64,000 nt of DNA from Leptodactylus fallax (GCA_947044405.1 CAMRHE010000054.1:2108001-2172000); one strand, 5' to 3'. Positions 40,933-51,570 are shown, numbered from the stretch's first letter. The notes: generated by a model not told the origin, from the sequence alone. Made by a program: numbers and translations.

Positions 40933-42150
40933 CTCCTAGAAGAGGGTTTTGGGGTCTATTCTCCAGTCTTCCTGGTGCCAAAGCCATCAGGAGACTGGAG
41001 AATGATTGTAGATCTAAGGTTTCTAAACTAGTTAATCCGAAAGAAACAATTTCGTATGGAGACCATAAAGTCAGTAGTTGCCTTCCTTCAGCCCGGTGAT
41101 TTCATCGTCATACTGGACTTGAAAGACGCTTATCTACATATCCCTGTGTATCCTCCTCACAGAAGATAACTGAGGATTGCAGTAGAAATGGCCGGTCAGT
41201 CCCGATATTTTCAATTCACGGCACTACCCTTCAGCATTTCCTCAGTTCCCCACACCTTTACCAAGGTGGTGGCTCCTGTTGCCGCAGCTCTCAGACTCCA
41301 GGGTTTGTTTCTCGTACCATACCTGGACAACTGGCTGATAAAGGCTCAGTCAGAAAAAATTTTGCTTCATCATTTACAGTTGACCATAGGATTTCTCCAG
41401 CGGTTAGGCTGAATCATAAACTGGGAAAAGTCAGACGTCAAGCCTTCCAGACGGAAAAAGTTCCTAGGCTTCGTTCTAAATTCCGACCAGATGACAGTCT
41501 CCTTGCCTCCCATGAGAAGGGAAAAGATCATCAGGGCAACTCGTCATCTATATCTATCCCAGCGAGTTTCCATCAGAACAGCAATGAAGGTTCTGGGTCT
41601 CATGTCAGCGTCTGCAGATGCAGTCCCTTGGGCCCTATGGCATATGTGCCCCCTCCAGAAGGAGACTCTGGAAATTTGGAACTGCAGCCTGCTGGGTCTG
41701 GACAAGAATTTTCAACTCTCCTACAAAGCCCATCTTTCCCTCAGGTGGTGGTTCAATCTCAAAGACAGGATGTCCACAGTCCAGCCAGTCTGGACCCTGT
41801 TGAACACCGATGCATCCCTCTCTGGCTGGGGAGCGCATCTAGAAGATATTCCCGTAAAGGGAACTTGGAATCGCATGGAGAAAATCATGTCATCCAATTG
41901 GCGAGAGCTCAGAGCGGTCCATCTGGCGCTCCTTCATTTCTCTCCCCTTCTTATCGTGATGGCAGTAAAAGTTCGTTCAGGCAACATGACGACGGTTCTG
42001 TATCTAAACAAACAAAGAAACAAAGGAGGCACCTGATCGCCATCCCTCCCTCATATATGGAAACAAACCATATATTTTCTTGGGCAGAAGAAAATCTAAC
42101 CCATCTATCCGCCGTGCACATCAGAGGTTCTCTGAACAACTAGCGGACCG
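40933..42150 (+). pseudogene. DIRS reverse transcriptase and RNase H, with stops
   Basis: The frame reads GFGVYSPVFLVPKPSGDWRM, ILDLKDAYLHIPVYP (motif A), ALPFSISSVPHTFTKVV (motif B) and LVPYLDNWLIKAQS, where the second catalytic Asp of the YLDD box is Asn. LGFVLNSDQM follows. In-frame stops occur after RFLN, after YPPHR and after QRLG (about 41030-41410). RNase H follows as WTLLNTDASLSGWGAHL, SSNWRELRAVHLALLHF and SGNMTTVLYLNKQ. A frameshift near 42036 precedes HIFSWAEENLTHLSAVHIRGS. This is a dead copy. The lost second Asp alone would inactivate polymerisation. Confidence 0.85.
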
Positions 42151-42154
42151 GTTG

Positions 42155-43015
42155 AGTCGAGGCCTTAAGGTGTCAGGAGAGTGGTCCCTCAATCAGGGGA
42201 TTTTTCGTCAGATCACTCTGAAGTGGGGTCTCCCAGAGGTGGATCTCATGGCCACCAGACTCAAGCCAAGGTGGAGAAGTTCTGTTCCTGATATCAAAAG
42301 GACAATCCCCTGGCAGTGGATGCCCTGTCCATCCCTTGGAGGTTCAGGCTGGTGTACATCTTCCCTCCACTTTCCATGATACCAAGGGTATTGATGAAAG
42401 TAAGACAGGACCAAGCCACGGTAATTGTCATCATACCGTTCTGGCCAAAAAGGGCTTGGTTTTCCCAACTCATTCAGATGAGTCGAGGGATTTATTGGAG
42501 GCTTCCCCTAATCCAGAACCTGGTAGTTCAAGGGAATCGGTTCTGCCAGGATCTGAGAAGACTCAACTTGACAGCCTGGAAGTTGACCAGTCCCTATGTC
42601 AATCTAGAGGACTATCTGAGGCCGTCCTGAAAACTCTATTCTGTTCTAGAGCTGCGTCCATGACTAGGAGTTATCAGAGGATAAGTAACATCTTCAGAGC
42701 CTGGTGTTCCGATAATGGGGTTACTAGCTCAGATCCTTCTATGGAGGTCCTCCTAAATTTTCTTCAGGATGGTCTAGACAAAGGTCTTACTCCTGGGACC
42801 TTAAAGGTCCATGTGACCGCCCTTTCCGCCTGTTTAGGCAGACGTTTGGTTAAGATCCTCTGTACATGCTCTCATTCCTCAGTGGGACCTCTCTACAGTC
42901 CTTTCGGGACTATGTGAACCTCCCTTTGAACCTCTTCAAGAGGTAGAGTTCAAATTTTTGGTTTATAAAACCACTTTTTTATTAGCCATTACCTCCGCCA
43001 AAAGGGGGGGGAGGT
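42155..43015 (+). pseudogene. DIRS linker and tyrosine recombinase, frameshifted
   Basis: Pieces in three frames give the RNase H-recombinase linker (LPEVDLMATR, then DALSIPWRFRLVYIFPP, VIVIIPFWPKRAWF). The start of the tyrosine recombinase follows: LSEAVLKTLFCSRAASMTRSYQ, IFRAWCSDNG, LLNFLQDGLDKGLTPGTLKVHVTALSA and VYKTTFLLAITSAKR. The last Arg region matches the first catalytic Arg of DIRS recombinases. The remaining catalytic residues (HxxR, Tyr) would lie in the corrupted block and cannot be seen. The enzyme in active relatives inserts circular DNA without duplicating the target. Confidence 0.8.
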
Positions 43016-43578
43016 TCCGGGCCCTTTCCGCTTTAGGGGTTATATATCCCTTTTTCCCGGGGGGGGCGTGGTGGGGTTTTTCCCGGGTTTTTCCCCCCGG
43101 GGCGCCTTCTTGTTCCTACATAAATCTGGTTATCTTTTTTAAAGTTTTTTTTCCCCCCCCCTTTTTGGGGGGGGGAAAAAAACTTTTTTTTTTGGTTTTT
43201 GTTTGGTTGCCTTCTTTCCTTCCCCTCCGCATCCCTTCCCGGTTGGGGGGAGCACCTTTTTATAAATTATGGTGGGGGGGGGGGGTGGGGGGTGGCGGTC
43301 CCTTTCTTTTTTGGGTGGGGGAAGGAGGGGGGGGGGGAGTGTTTTTTTTTTCCCTGGTGTTTTTCCCCTTTTTTTTTTTTATGGTCTTTTTTTTGGGTCG
43401 TCTTTTTTTTTTTGGTGGGGTATTTTTTTTTTCTTTTGGTTTGGGTTTTTGTGGTTTTGTTTTGTGTTGTTGTTTTTTTTTTTTTTTTTTGTGATTTTAT
43501 ATGTGGGGTGTGGGGGGGGGCGCGCGGTTGTGTTTTTTTTTTTTTTTTTTTTTTTTTCTTTTTTTTTCCAAGATACGG
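42990..43578. other. Homopolymer-corrupted sequence block
   Basis: Runs of 5-25 identical G, C, T or A dominate, and the boundaries blur. Islands such as 'ggccctttccgctttaggggttatat' and 'ccttcttgttcctacataaatctggttatc' still resemble DIRS recombinase sequence. I read this as poor base calling or gap filling, not a biological feature. Open frames across it are not genes. Confidence 0.7.
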
Positions 43579-46500
43579 CAGGCCCCGCTGGGAGTGGCTG
43601 CCAGCTACAGCAGCTCTGAGACTCTCTATCTTATTTTTCTTTCTATGACTCGTTTTGTACCTCTCTACTTAAGGACTTTGCACTATGAAACACACACAAA
43701 GACTTGGACCCTTGTGATACTTTTTTTTTTTTTTTTTTTTTGTTTTTATCTGTCTTTGTTCTGCTTGAAAATGGGATCTTCTGTGTATGCAGACAATTCC
43801 TTTGTCTATACAAGAGAGGAAATTCTGCAGCTCAGAGGCACAGCAGGAGGGCATACCATCTGGTCACACATCCCCCGTGAGATTTGGAGAAAGAAAAAGC
43901 GGGTGAGGGGATGCAGAGCAGGAACTCTTCAGAGGATTAAAAAGAGGCGTTACCAACCAGCTGTTCCCTCCATCATCATGGGCAATGTGAGATCTCTTGC
44001 AAACAAGATGGATGAACTAACAGCGCTCACCAGGCAGCATCAGGAGTTTCGGGCGTGCAGCATGATGCTACTTACAGAGACTTGGCTCACTGAAGTTACT
44101 CCTGACCCTCTGGTCTCCTTGGATGGTTTTAAACTCCTTCGGGCAGACAGGACAAGGGAGAGCGGTAAGAGGAAAGGAGGAGGGCTGGCAATGTTTGTGA
44201 ATAATAGATGGTGTAATCCTAGGCACATTGTGATTAAGGATCAAACTTGCTGTAAGGACATTGAACTATTAGCTGTGAGCATGAGACCTTTCTACCTACC
44301 AAGGGAACTATCACATGTCATCGTGATAGCTGCATATGTCCCCCCCTCTGCGAAAGCTGACGCTGCCTGCGAGGTCCTACAAGCCACGCTGAGCCAGTTA
44401 CAGTCTCAGCACCCCCAGGCCCTCTTTCTTCTGTCGGGTGATTTCAACCATGCCTCTCCATCATCCACACTGCCCAGTTTCACACAGTATGTAACCTGCC
44501 ACACAAGAGACAACAAAACACTGGACTTGTTCTTTGCCAACGTGAGGGAGGCATATAACTCATCAGCCCTACCGCCCCTGGGAAGATCGGATCACAACCT
44601 AGTACATCTCCGACCTGTGTACAAGCCACTTGTACGTAGAGAACCAGCTGTCACCCGCACAGTGAGGATATGGTCCGAGGAGAGTGATGAGGCTCTGAGG
44701 GACTGTTTTGACACAACCGCATGGGAAGTTCTGCAGGATTCTTATGGGGAAGATATAGAAGGACTCACACACTGCATAACGGACTACATTAATTTTTGTG
44801 TGGACAACACAGTACCCACAAAAGTGGTGAGGTGCTTCTCCAATAACAAACCATGGATTAACTCTGATATAAAAACACTACTTAAGGAGAAAAAGATGGC
44901 ATTCAGGACAAGAGATAAGGAGGGGTTGAGGGAAGTACAAAAGGAACTGAGGCATCAAATCAGGCAGGGAAAATCCAGTTATAAAGAAAAAATGGAAAAG
45001 CAAATGGAAAGAAAAGACATAAGGGGGGTCTGGGAGGGGCTTAAGTCAATTTCGGGTCATAAACAGTCTGTCTGCCAGATTGAGGCAGATGTTAACTGGC
45101 TTAATGAACTAAACCTATTCTTCAACAGATTTGATCACACACCAGCTCCTCCCACCCCAGTATGTCCTTCAGCTCCCCCCACCACAATGACTTCTCCCCA
45201 TGCGGCCACTTCCCAACAGACCAGTAAATCCAGAAATCCATCTTTATCTGGCCACAGTCTGACCTTCACACGGGCCCAGGTGAGGAAGGAGATGAAAAAG
45301 ATCAAGGCGAGGAAAGCCGGAGGGCCAGATGACATCAGTGCAAGGCTAATTAAGACTTGTGGGGACCAGCTGTGTGGTATAATTACATATATGTATAATA
45401 AGAGCCTGAGGCAGGAAATAGTCCCTGAATTATGGAAATCTTCTTGTGTGGTACCAGTTCCAAAGAAACCCCACCCTATGGACCTCAACGACTACAGACC
45501 TGTAGCACTGACATCCCACCTGATGAAGATCTTGGAGAGATTGGTTCTCACACATCTCCGCCCTCTAGTGAGCCCCGCTATGGACCCACTCCAGTTTGCT
45601 TATCGGCCGGGCATTGGGGTAGATGATGCCATCATCCATCTTCTGCACAGGGCTCTGTCTCACCTGGAGAAACCAGGGAACACAGTGAGAATAATGTTCT
45701 TTGACTTCTCCAGTGCTTTTAACACCATACAGCCCAGGTTATTGAGGGACAAGCTGGGCCTTGCTGGAGTGGACCACCACCTCTCCAACTGGATCCTAGA
45801 CTACCTCACAAATCGACCTCAATACGTGAGAGCCCGAGACTGTGTGTCAGGTACAGTGATCTGTAATACGGGGGCACCTCAGGGTACGGTTCTCGCCCCT
45901 TTCCTCTTCACACTGTACACTGCAGATTTTAGGTGCAACTCATCCAGCTGCTACCTACAGAAGTATTCTGACGACTCTGCAATAGTGGGTCTCATCACAG
46001 ATGATGATGACAGGGAGTACAGAGAACTGAACCGGGATTTTGTGGACTGGTGCCACCGGAACCACCTGAAGATTAACGCGGGGAAGACCAAGGAGATGGT
46101 GGTGGACTTCCGCAAAGGCAGAAGCCCTCCTAAACCAGTGGACATCCTGGGGACGGGCATCGAGATTGTGAACACCTATAAGTACCTGGGTTTGCTCCTT
46201 AATAATAAGCTGGACTGGGCAGATCATATGGAGGCCCTGTACAGGAAGGGCCACAGCAGGCTCTACCTGCTTAGGAAGCTGAGAGCCTTTGGAATCCGGG
46301 GGGCACTTCTTAGAACTTTCTTCAACTCGGTAGTGGCATCAGCCATCTTCTTTGGAGTGGCCTGCTGGGGGAGCAGTATATCAACCAGGGACAGAAATAA
46401 ACTTGACAAGCTGATTAGAAGGGCCAGCTCTGTCCTGGGGAGCCCACTGGACCCAGTGCAGGTGGTGGGTGACAGAAGGATACTGTCCGTGGTGAGCTCC

Positions 46501-46860
46501 ATGCAGAAGAAGAAGTCCCATCCCATGCATGAGACTGTGATCGCGCTGAGCAGTACTGTCAGTGACCGACTGCTCCACCCTAGGTGTGAGAAGGAGCGCT
46601 ATCGGAAGTCTTTCCTCCCCACCGCGGTTAGGCTGTACAACCAACACCGACCTAAGCGGAGATCATTACACACAGAGAACTGAAAATATCTCTCTGCCTG
46701 TTAAATCCCCCCCCCCCCTGCTACGCCCTATCTGTCTGTCTGCTATCAATGTAATGCCTCTCACCTTGGAATATTCCTGTACATGTTGTATTTGTATTTG
46801 TATCTGCTTATCTTTGCTGCTGTAACACACTGAATTTCCCCTTTGGGGGGCTTTTAAAGG
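43579..46860 (+). mobile_element. Rex1/L2-type LINE, near full-length
   Basis: A ~190-bp 5' leader precedes a long intact frame (43771-46683). The 3' region holds 'tttgctgctgtaacacactgaatttccccttt', the kind of tail found on Rex1/L2-group LINEs. The true 5' and 3' ends and any target duplication are hidden by the corrupted blocks on both sides. Confidence 0.85.
43771..46683 (+). CDS. LINE polyprotein: APE endonuclease and reverse transcriptase, intact
   Basis: I start this 970-residue frame at ATG 43771 (MGSSVYADNSFVYTREE). The open frame extends further upstream only through homopolymer sequence. An apurinic-type endonuclease comes first: GNVRSLANK (Asn72), LLTETWL (Glu103), LLSGDFNHA (Asp224/Asn226) and GRSDHNLV (273-275). 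The reverse transcriptase spans about 560-800, with VVPVPKKPHPMDLNDYRPVAL, FFDFSSAFNTI (Asp645), GAPQGTVLAPFLFTLYT and QKYSDDSAIVG (Asp734/735). The SDDSA form of the catalytic box, in place of ADDT, points to the Rex1 branch of the CR1/L2 supergroup. The C-terminus (YKYLGLLLNNKLDWADH, VVASAIFFGVACWGSS, HPRCEKERYRKSFLPTAV) is typical of that group. No stop or frameshift is present, so this copy may have been active recently. It would nick DNA and copy its own RNA into the genome. Confidence 0.93.
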   Translation: MGSSVYADNSFVYTREEILQLRGTAGGHTIWSHIPREIWRKKKRVRGCRAGTLQRIKKRRYQPAVPSIIMGNVRSLANKMDELTALTRQHQEFRACSMMLLTETWLTEVTPDPLVSLDGFKLLRADRTRESGKRKGGGLAMFVNNRWCNPRHIVIKDQTCCKDIELLAVSMRPFYLPRELSHVIVIAAYVPPSAKADAACEVLQATLSQLQSQHPQALFLLSGDFNHASPSSTLPSFTQYVTCHTRDNKTLDLFFANVREAYNSSALPPLGRSDHNLVHLRPVYKPLVRREPAVTRTVRIWSEESDEALRDCFDTTAWEVLQDSYGEDIEGLTHCITDYINFCVDNTVPTKVVRCFSNNKPWINSDIKTLLKEKKMAFRTRDKEGLREVQKELRHQIRQGKSSYKEKMEKQMERKDIRGVWEGLKSISGHKQSVCQIEADVNWLNELNLFFNRFDHTPAPPTPVCPSAPPTTMTSPHAATSQQTSKSRNPSLSGHSLTFTRAQVRKEMKKIKARKAGGPDDISARLIKTCGDQLCGIITYMYNKSLRQEIVPELWKSSCVVPVPKKPHPMDLNDYRPVALTSHLMKILERLVLTHLRPLVSPAMDPLQFAYRPGIGVDDAIIHLLHRALSHLEKPGNTVRIMFFDFSSAFNTIQPRLLRDKLGLAGVDHHLSNWILDYLTNRPQYVRARDCVSGTVICNTGAPQGTVLAPFLFTLYTADFRCNSSSCYLQKYSDDSAIVGLITDDDDREYRELNRDFVDWCHRNHLKINAGKTKEMVVDFRKGRSPPKPVDILGTGIEIVNTYKYLGLLLNNKLDWADHMEALYRKGHSRLYLLRKLRAFGIRGALLRTFFNSVVASAIFFGVACWGSSISTRDRNKLDKLIRRASSVLGSPLDPVQVVGDRRILSVVSSMQKKKSHPMHETVIALSSTVSDRLLHPRCEKERYRKSFLPTAVRLYNQHRPKRRSLHTEN

Positions 46861-47245
46861 GCTTTTTTTTTTTTTGGGGGGGGGGGGGCCCCCGGGGGGG
46901 GCGCCCCCCCCCTCTTTTGTGTGGTGTGGTGGGGGGGGGGGGGGGAGGATTAAAAAAAAAAAATTTTTTTTTTTTGTTGTGGTGGCGGCCCCAGCCCCCC
47001 CCCCCCCCTCTTTTTTTTTTTTTTTTTTTATTTATTTTTTCTTTTTTTTTAATAGGGTGAGGGGGGGGGTCTCGCTCCCCCTTTTGTGGGAGAAAATTAT
47101 TTAAAAAAATTTATTATAAAAATTTTCCCCCCCCCCCCCCCACGCGGGGGGGGGAAAAACGCTTTATTTGGTGGTTTTTGTTGTAAGAAAAAAAAAAATA
47201 AAAAAAAAAAAAAAAAAAAAAATTAAAAAAAAAAAAATTAAAATT
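46861..47245. other. Second homopolymer-corrupted block
   Basis: This has the same character as 42990-43578: long G, C, T and A runs. It replaces the expected LINE tail. It is probably a sequencing or assembly artefact. Confidence 0.7.
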
Positions 47246-48760
47246 TTTTATAAGAGATGAGGTCTTGTGAGAAACAGGAATTGCTGGGATTCAGAATCTA
47301 GCTATTCATCATTCATAAAAGTCTCATATGTGATATAAGGCGTAAGATAAGTAGATATTTATGTTAACCTATTGTAAGGGAATCACTAGAGGAGCGATTC
47401 CCCAGTAGCTGCTGGAGAACTTAGGGGGAAGGGGCACAACAAGACAGTGGACCCTAAGCTGAATCCCCCCCACTGTCTCTGGCTAACTTGCCCGATCTGT
47501 CCTAGGTGACAGCCAGCAACCAGTCGACAGTCCCTCCTTATAATAAGTGATAACACAGAACGCAGACAGGACGCACAACAACAAAGGGAGGTCAGCTAGC
47601 CAAGGGGTCGGTAACAAACGAGCAATGCAGTACAAAATCACAATCCAAGAGAAGTCAAAGGTAAGCCAGTGGTCAGAAAATCAGAAGAGCAGGTAACAAG
47701 GAGTATAGCCAGTAAGCGAAATGCAATAGCAGGCGCCAATGGGAAAGTGAGCAAACAATAAATAGGGAGAAAGAACCCACCCCAGACTTGATAGGAGGAC
47801 AGGCTGTCAATCACAAAGGTAGGACTAAAGTTAACTCTTAGTGGAGCAGGGGGAAAGCAAGGTGAAGGAGAAGGGCGTGGTGGAAAATCAATTAAGGAGG
47901 TGAGGGAATAGGACAGTGTTCAGACAATACAAGAAAAACCCAAAGGAAGGAATCACAACCGGGCACGCCTCCTGCGCCGCAGTGTGCGCCCGGAGGATGG
48001 TGCCAAAGCCTGAACAGGCAAGGATGTTACACCTATACCTGCAGACAGATTTTTAGTGTTTAAAGATATAAAAAATATGCTGCCCGTTATTTTACTTTAG
48101 TGCACTGAGGGTTAAACTGAGAGGTCTCCGAACTTCTGCTCAAGCCATTAACATTCACATTTTACAATCACCTAGCCAAGCATTCACATTATTAAGAATT
48201 TGGTTCCCTTTCTAGGCCTGTGGGCTATTAACTATAACATCATTATAAGCTTTTACTTATCTACAGTGCAAAATGGCTTCAGCTTTTTATGCCTGCTAGT
48301 TAAAATCTTGCTAACCAATATACATAACATAGCGACTCAATAGACCCTTCTATAGTAAAAATAGAAAGACAAAACCTAGAGGGCACGCTAGAAGGTACAC
48401 AGTGACTGTGAATTCAACAAATTGTAGCAGACAAAGATTACAAGACAGAATTGTATGGCTTCAAATGAAATGAATTGAAATGGCTTCATTTGATAACTCA
48501 ACAAAGCAGCTGAATACTTTGTGTGAAGGTGGTTTAGCAGTATACTTTTAAATATTTACATCTACTGGTTATTTGTCATGAGTAATACAGTATGTTTTGC
48601 CACTTTTAGTGACTTTACCCAGAAAGAAGACATTTCGGAAGTTTCTTTACCTTATGTTCATTTTAACTGCATAAATTATTGTATTCCATAAATCATTGTA
48701 TTATATAATAAATGCCCAAGGAAAAAACAGAAAAAAAAATCTTAATTTTAGGGACACTGC
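47246..48760. other. No gene seen; unclassified sequence
   Basis: The segment from 'ttgtaagggaatcactagagg' (about 47375) to 'ggatgttacac' (about 48032) may be an unrecognised repeat, but I cannot support boundaries. The rest is AT-rich without motifs. Confidence 0.4.
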
Positions 48761-48764
48761 TTAA

Positions 48765-49322
48765 AGAGGACCTTTCACGTCCTCATGTATATGCGGTTTT
48801 ACATACCGCCAGAAAGCTGACAGCGCTCTGAATTCAGTGAGCTGTCAGCTTTCCCGTTATGTGCCCTGGGGCTGGAGATATCGGGGGTCTAAATTTCACC
48901 GTTCACTGTCAGAAGGGCATTCTTGACAGTCTAGCTGCGCTGTGAGGAACGCCCTCCCTGACAGTACTTACTAGTCCATAGCCCTGTACTGGGGAGGGGC
49001 GTTCCTCACAGCTCAGCTTCATCACTGAGCTGTAAGGAACGCCCCCTCTGACAGTACTCGGCTATGGATGAGGACAGAGAGAGGGGGTGTTCCTTACCAC
49101 CCAGTACAGTGCTATGGACGAGCAGTCAGGGAGGGCGTTCCTCACAGCGCAGCTAGACTGTCAGGAACGCCCTTCTGACAGTGAATAGTGAAATTTAGAC
49201 CCCCAATATCTCCAGCCCCTGGGCATATAATGGGAAAGCCGACAGTGCGCTGAATTCAGCGTGCTGTCGGCTTTCTAGCGGTATGTAAAACCGCATATAC
49301 ATGAGGATGTGAAAGGTCCTCT
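48765..49322. mobile_element. TTAA-flanked foldback MITE, copy 1 (558 bp)
   Basis: TTAA at 48761-48764 and 49323-49326 flanks an element starting AGAGGACCTTTCACGTCCTC and ending in its near-perfect reverse complement. The inverted repeats extend deep inward ('tgcggttttacataccgcc', 'aaagctgacagc', 'ctggagatatc', 'tcaggaacgccc'), so almost the whole element is a foldback. No protein is encoded. A shorter copy lies at 54924-55262. The TTAA target fits piggyBac or Kolobok transposases. Confidence 0.9.
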
Positions 49323-49439
49323 TTAAATTGTTTTTATTTTATTGTTTGTGACACTGTGTTTGTATATAATGTCTGTATATATGTATTTTCTTGTGTTTTG
49401 TATTGTTTTGCAGCTTCCTTTTTGTGTTTCCCCCTGTTA

Positions 49440-49724
49440 GGCCGAGGCCCCACAGCGTAAACAGCGCGATTTTGCTGTGGCGGAAACGCCGCTGCAAAAA
49501 ACGCCGCAATTTACAGTACCTGCAAAGTGGATTCTGGCTAATCTCATCCACACATTGCAGAAAAATATCCACAGCGGACATGCTGCGATTTCAAAAAGCA
49601 TTGCCTTTTTTAAAATTGCAGCATGTCAATTATACCTACGGAAACGATGGCGTTTTCCATATAGGTGTAATTGAAGCAGAAAGTCTGCAGAAGAAAAGTC
49701 GGCTTGCTACATAGGGCCTTAGCC
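49440..49724. mobile_element. Harbinger-type MITE between TTA borders
   Basis: GGCCGAGGCCCCACAGCG at the left and '...tagggccttagcc' at the right are inverted. TTA precedes (49437-49439) and follows (49725-49727). The interior matches the family copies ('gcggacatgctgcgattt', 'attatacctacgg'). The right TTA is also the first three bases of the TTAA border of the next element. Confidence 0.8.
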
Positions 49725-49728
49725 TTAA

Positions 49729-50961
49729 CCCCTTCCCTACATCCGCCGTAATAATACGGGAGTCATGTCATAGTTTTATACAGCAGAGACCTGGCGCTAA
49801 TGCCCGCAATCGGTGCCTGCATTGATCGTGGGCATTAACCCCTCTGGCGCCTTGGTCAAAGGTGACCGAGGCGCCATTTTACCGGCGGCGTGTGGGCGCT
49901 GCCATTTTGTCGTGGATCTCCGGCACCCCATGCAAGCTCCGGAGCCAGTGTCCCATTGCTATGACAGCCGGGAGCCTTCTGAAGGCTCCCAGGACTGTGT
50001 TTCATTAGTTTCTATTGCAGGCTACTCTATGTAGCCTGCAATAGAAATGCAGGTTTTTTTGCAATGAATTAGCATTGTCATGCATTGCATTAATGATCAG
50101 ACCCCCTGGGGTTCAGGACAAGTAAAAAAAAAAAAATCTATAAAAAATAAAAAAATATAAAAAATTCAAATCACCCCCCTTTCCCTAGAAAAAACATAAA
50201 AGTACTTAAATACTGTGAAACACATACACATTAGGTGTCTCTGTGTCCGAAAACGCCTGGTCTACAAATCTATAAAAATATTTTTCCCGTGGGGTAAACG
50301 CTGTAGCGGGAAAAAAAGATCAAAAGTGCCAAACTGCAATTTTTTAACTGTTTTACCTCTGATAAAAATTTTAATAAAAAGTGATCAAAGCAATAGCAAT
50401 TCCCCAAAATGGTATAACTAAAAAGTACACCTGGTCCCGCAAAAAAAGTTACAGGTGTCAGAACATGGCAACTTTTAGAAAAAAATGTTTTTTGCGGTTT
50501 TGGAGTTTTGTTAAGGGGTTAAAATGTAAATAAAACCATACAAATTTGGTATCCCCGGAATCATACTGAAACATAGAATACAGGTGACATGTCATTTTGA
50601 CTGAACGCCGTAAAAACGAAGCCCATAAGAAAGTCGCACAGATGCACTTTTTCTTCAAATCCACCCCATTCTGAATTTTTTTCCAGCTTCCCAGTACATT
50701 GTACAGAATAACTAATAGTAGCATCATGAAGAAAAATTTGTCCTGCAAACATTAAGACCTCATATGGCTCTGAGAGTGGAAAAATACAGTATATCAAATT
50801 GAAATGGCTGTTGCAAACACCCAAATATTTAGAACTAAAAATGATTAAGATTAATAGGGGTGCCCAAACTTTTTCATATGACTGTATAAACATGTTATGG
50901 GGTTTGGAAGGGGGGGGGGAGTCAAAAATGAAAATCAAAAAATTCCTCCGGTAGGAAGGGG
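49729..50961 (-). mobile_element. TTAA-family element, complete copy (1233 bp)
   Basis: The ends CCCCTTCCCTAC and GTAGGAAGGGG are inverted and flanked by TTAA (49725-49728 and 50962-50965). Reversed, it begins as the copy at 8836 does and ends as the copy at 13745-14125 does, so it ties the fragments into one family. The interior has AT-rich 'agggcttattttttgc'-like blocks but no protein. A 98-bp Tc1 relic is inserted at 50787-50884. Confidence 0.75.
50787..50884. mobile_element. 98-bp relic of the DD34E Tc1 family
   Basis: TA at 50785-50786 is followed by CAGT and then directly by 'atatcaaattgaaatggctg', the inner part of the right inverted repeat of the element at 2576-4224. The relic ends CATATGACTG and TA at 50885-50886. 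It keeps four terminal left bases and about 94 bp of the right arm. It looks like an internal-deletion derivative that retained TA borders, although CAGT could be chance. Confidence 0.75.
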
Positions 50962-50965
50962 TTAA

Positions 50966-51566
50966 AGGGGTTTTCCGGGCAAAAAAAATCTTTTTTTAAA
51001 AAAAGGTCTGTTAGTGCTATTAATGGGTTAATAAGTGCACCAAAATACCTTTAGCAGTCTTTTGAGTGATTTCTGGGTTTCTCTGGGAGCAACTGGCATC
51101 TTCTGCATTTGTTCACATGATGTAGCTTCCTGCAGTCTTAGCTAGAGATGGAGTGTCGGCTACAGTGCAAAGCTGGGACTTGGGGGGGGGGGGCGCCCCG
51201 CAGAGAAAAGGACCAACCCCCCCCCAACCCCCCCGGGCACGGCCGGTCCAATACAGCGCACCACACGGGCAGACATCACAGAAGGAGGATGAGCCGTTCC
51301 CTGGGGAAGGAAGTTTGGAAGGAAGACACAAAAGTATGAGGGGGGGGGGAAGGGGGGGATGTTCGCGGGGGGCCGGGTACTGTATTTCCGGAAACGTGGA
51401 AACGGATCGTCACTAGAAAATCAGAAAATGTCGCTGGGGCAGTCACATGACCGGCCCAGGGATATGGTTAACTATACATTTTTGCTGAATTATATAATTT
51501 AGAAAGTAGGTGGAGGGAGGGTGTTTAGATTAGTGTAGGAATTTCTATTTATCCCGGACAACCCCT
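50966..51566. mobile_element. TTAA-flanked MITE (601 bp)
   Basis: TTAA at 50962-50965 and 51567-51570 flanks AGGGGTTTTCCGGG and its reverse complement (CCCGGACAACCCCT), with one mismatch. The interior contains suspicious G and C runs near 51183-51240 and 51340-51380. No protein is encoded. Confidence 0.85.
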
Positions 51567-51570
51567 TTAA

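Larger units (their letters stand above)
37043..42990 (+). mobile_element. DIRS-type retrotransposon, 3'-incomplete, with Tc1 insertion
   Basis: The 5' terminal repeat begins at about 37043 ('tccttatgtccaacagcagca') and is interrupted by the Tc1 copy at 37118-38711. It resumes at 38712 ('attaaattaagctatatacccctataagaggtgagag'). The matching inverted repeat of the minus-strand relative is at 19087-19235. Inside are gag-like, reverse transcriptase/RNase H and tyrosine recombinase regions, all with frameshifts or stops. The copy runs into corrupted homopolymer sequence after the FLLAITSAKR motif of the recombinase, so its 3' end is not visible. The domain order and inverted repeats support a DIRS element over a Gypsy or Ngaro element. 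Confidence 0.88.

Noticed and set aside
42958..43770. Open frames through the G/T-rich block, including the upstream extension of the LINE frame
   Set aside because: The sequence is homopolymer-corrupted and the residues are mainly Phe and Gly runs. The LINE is started at ATG 43771.
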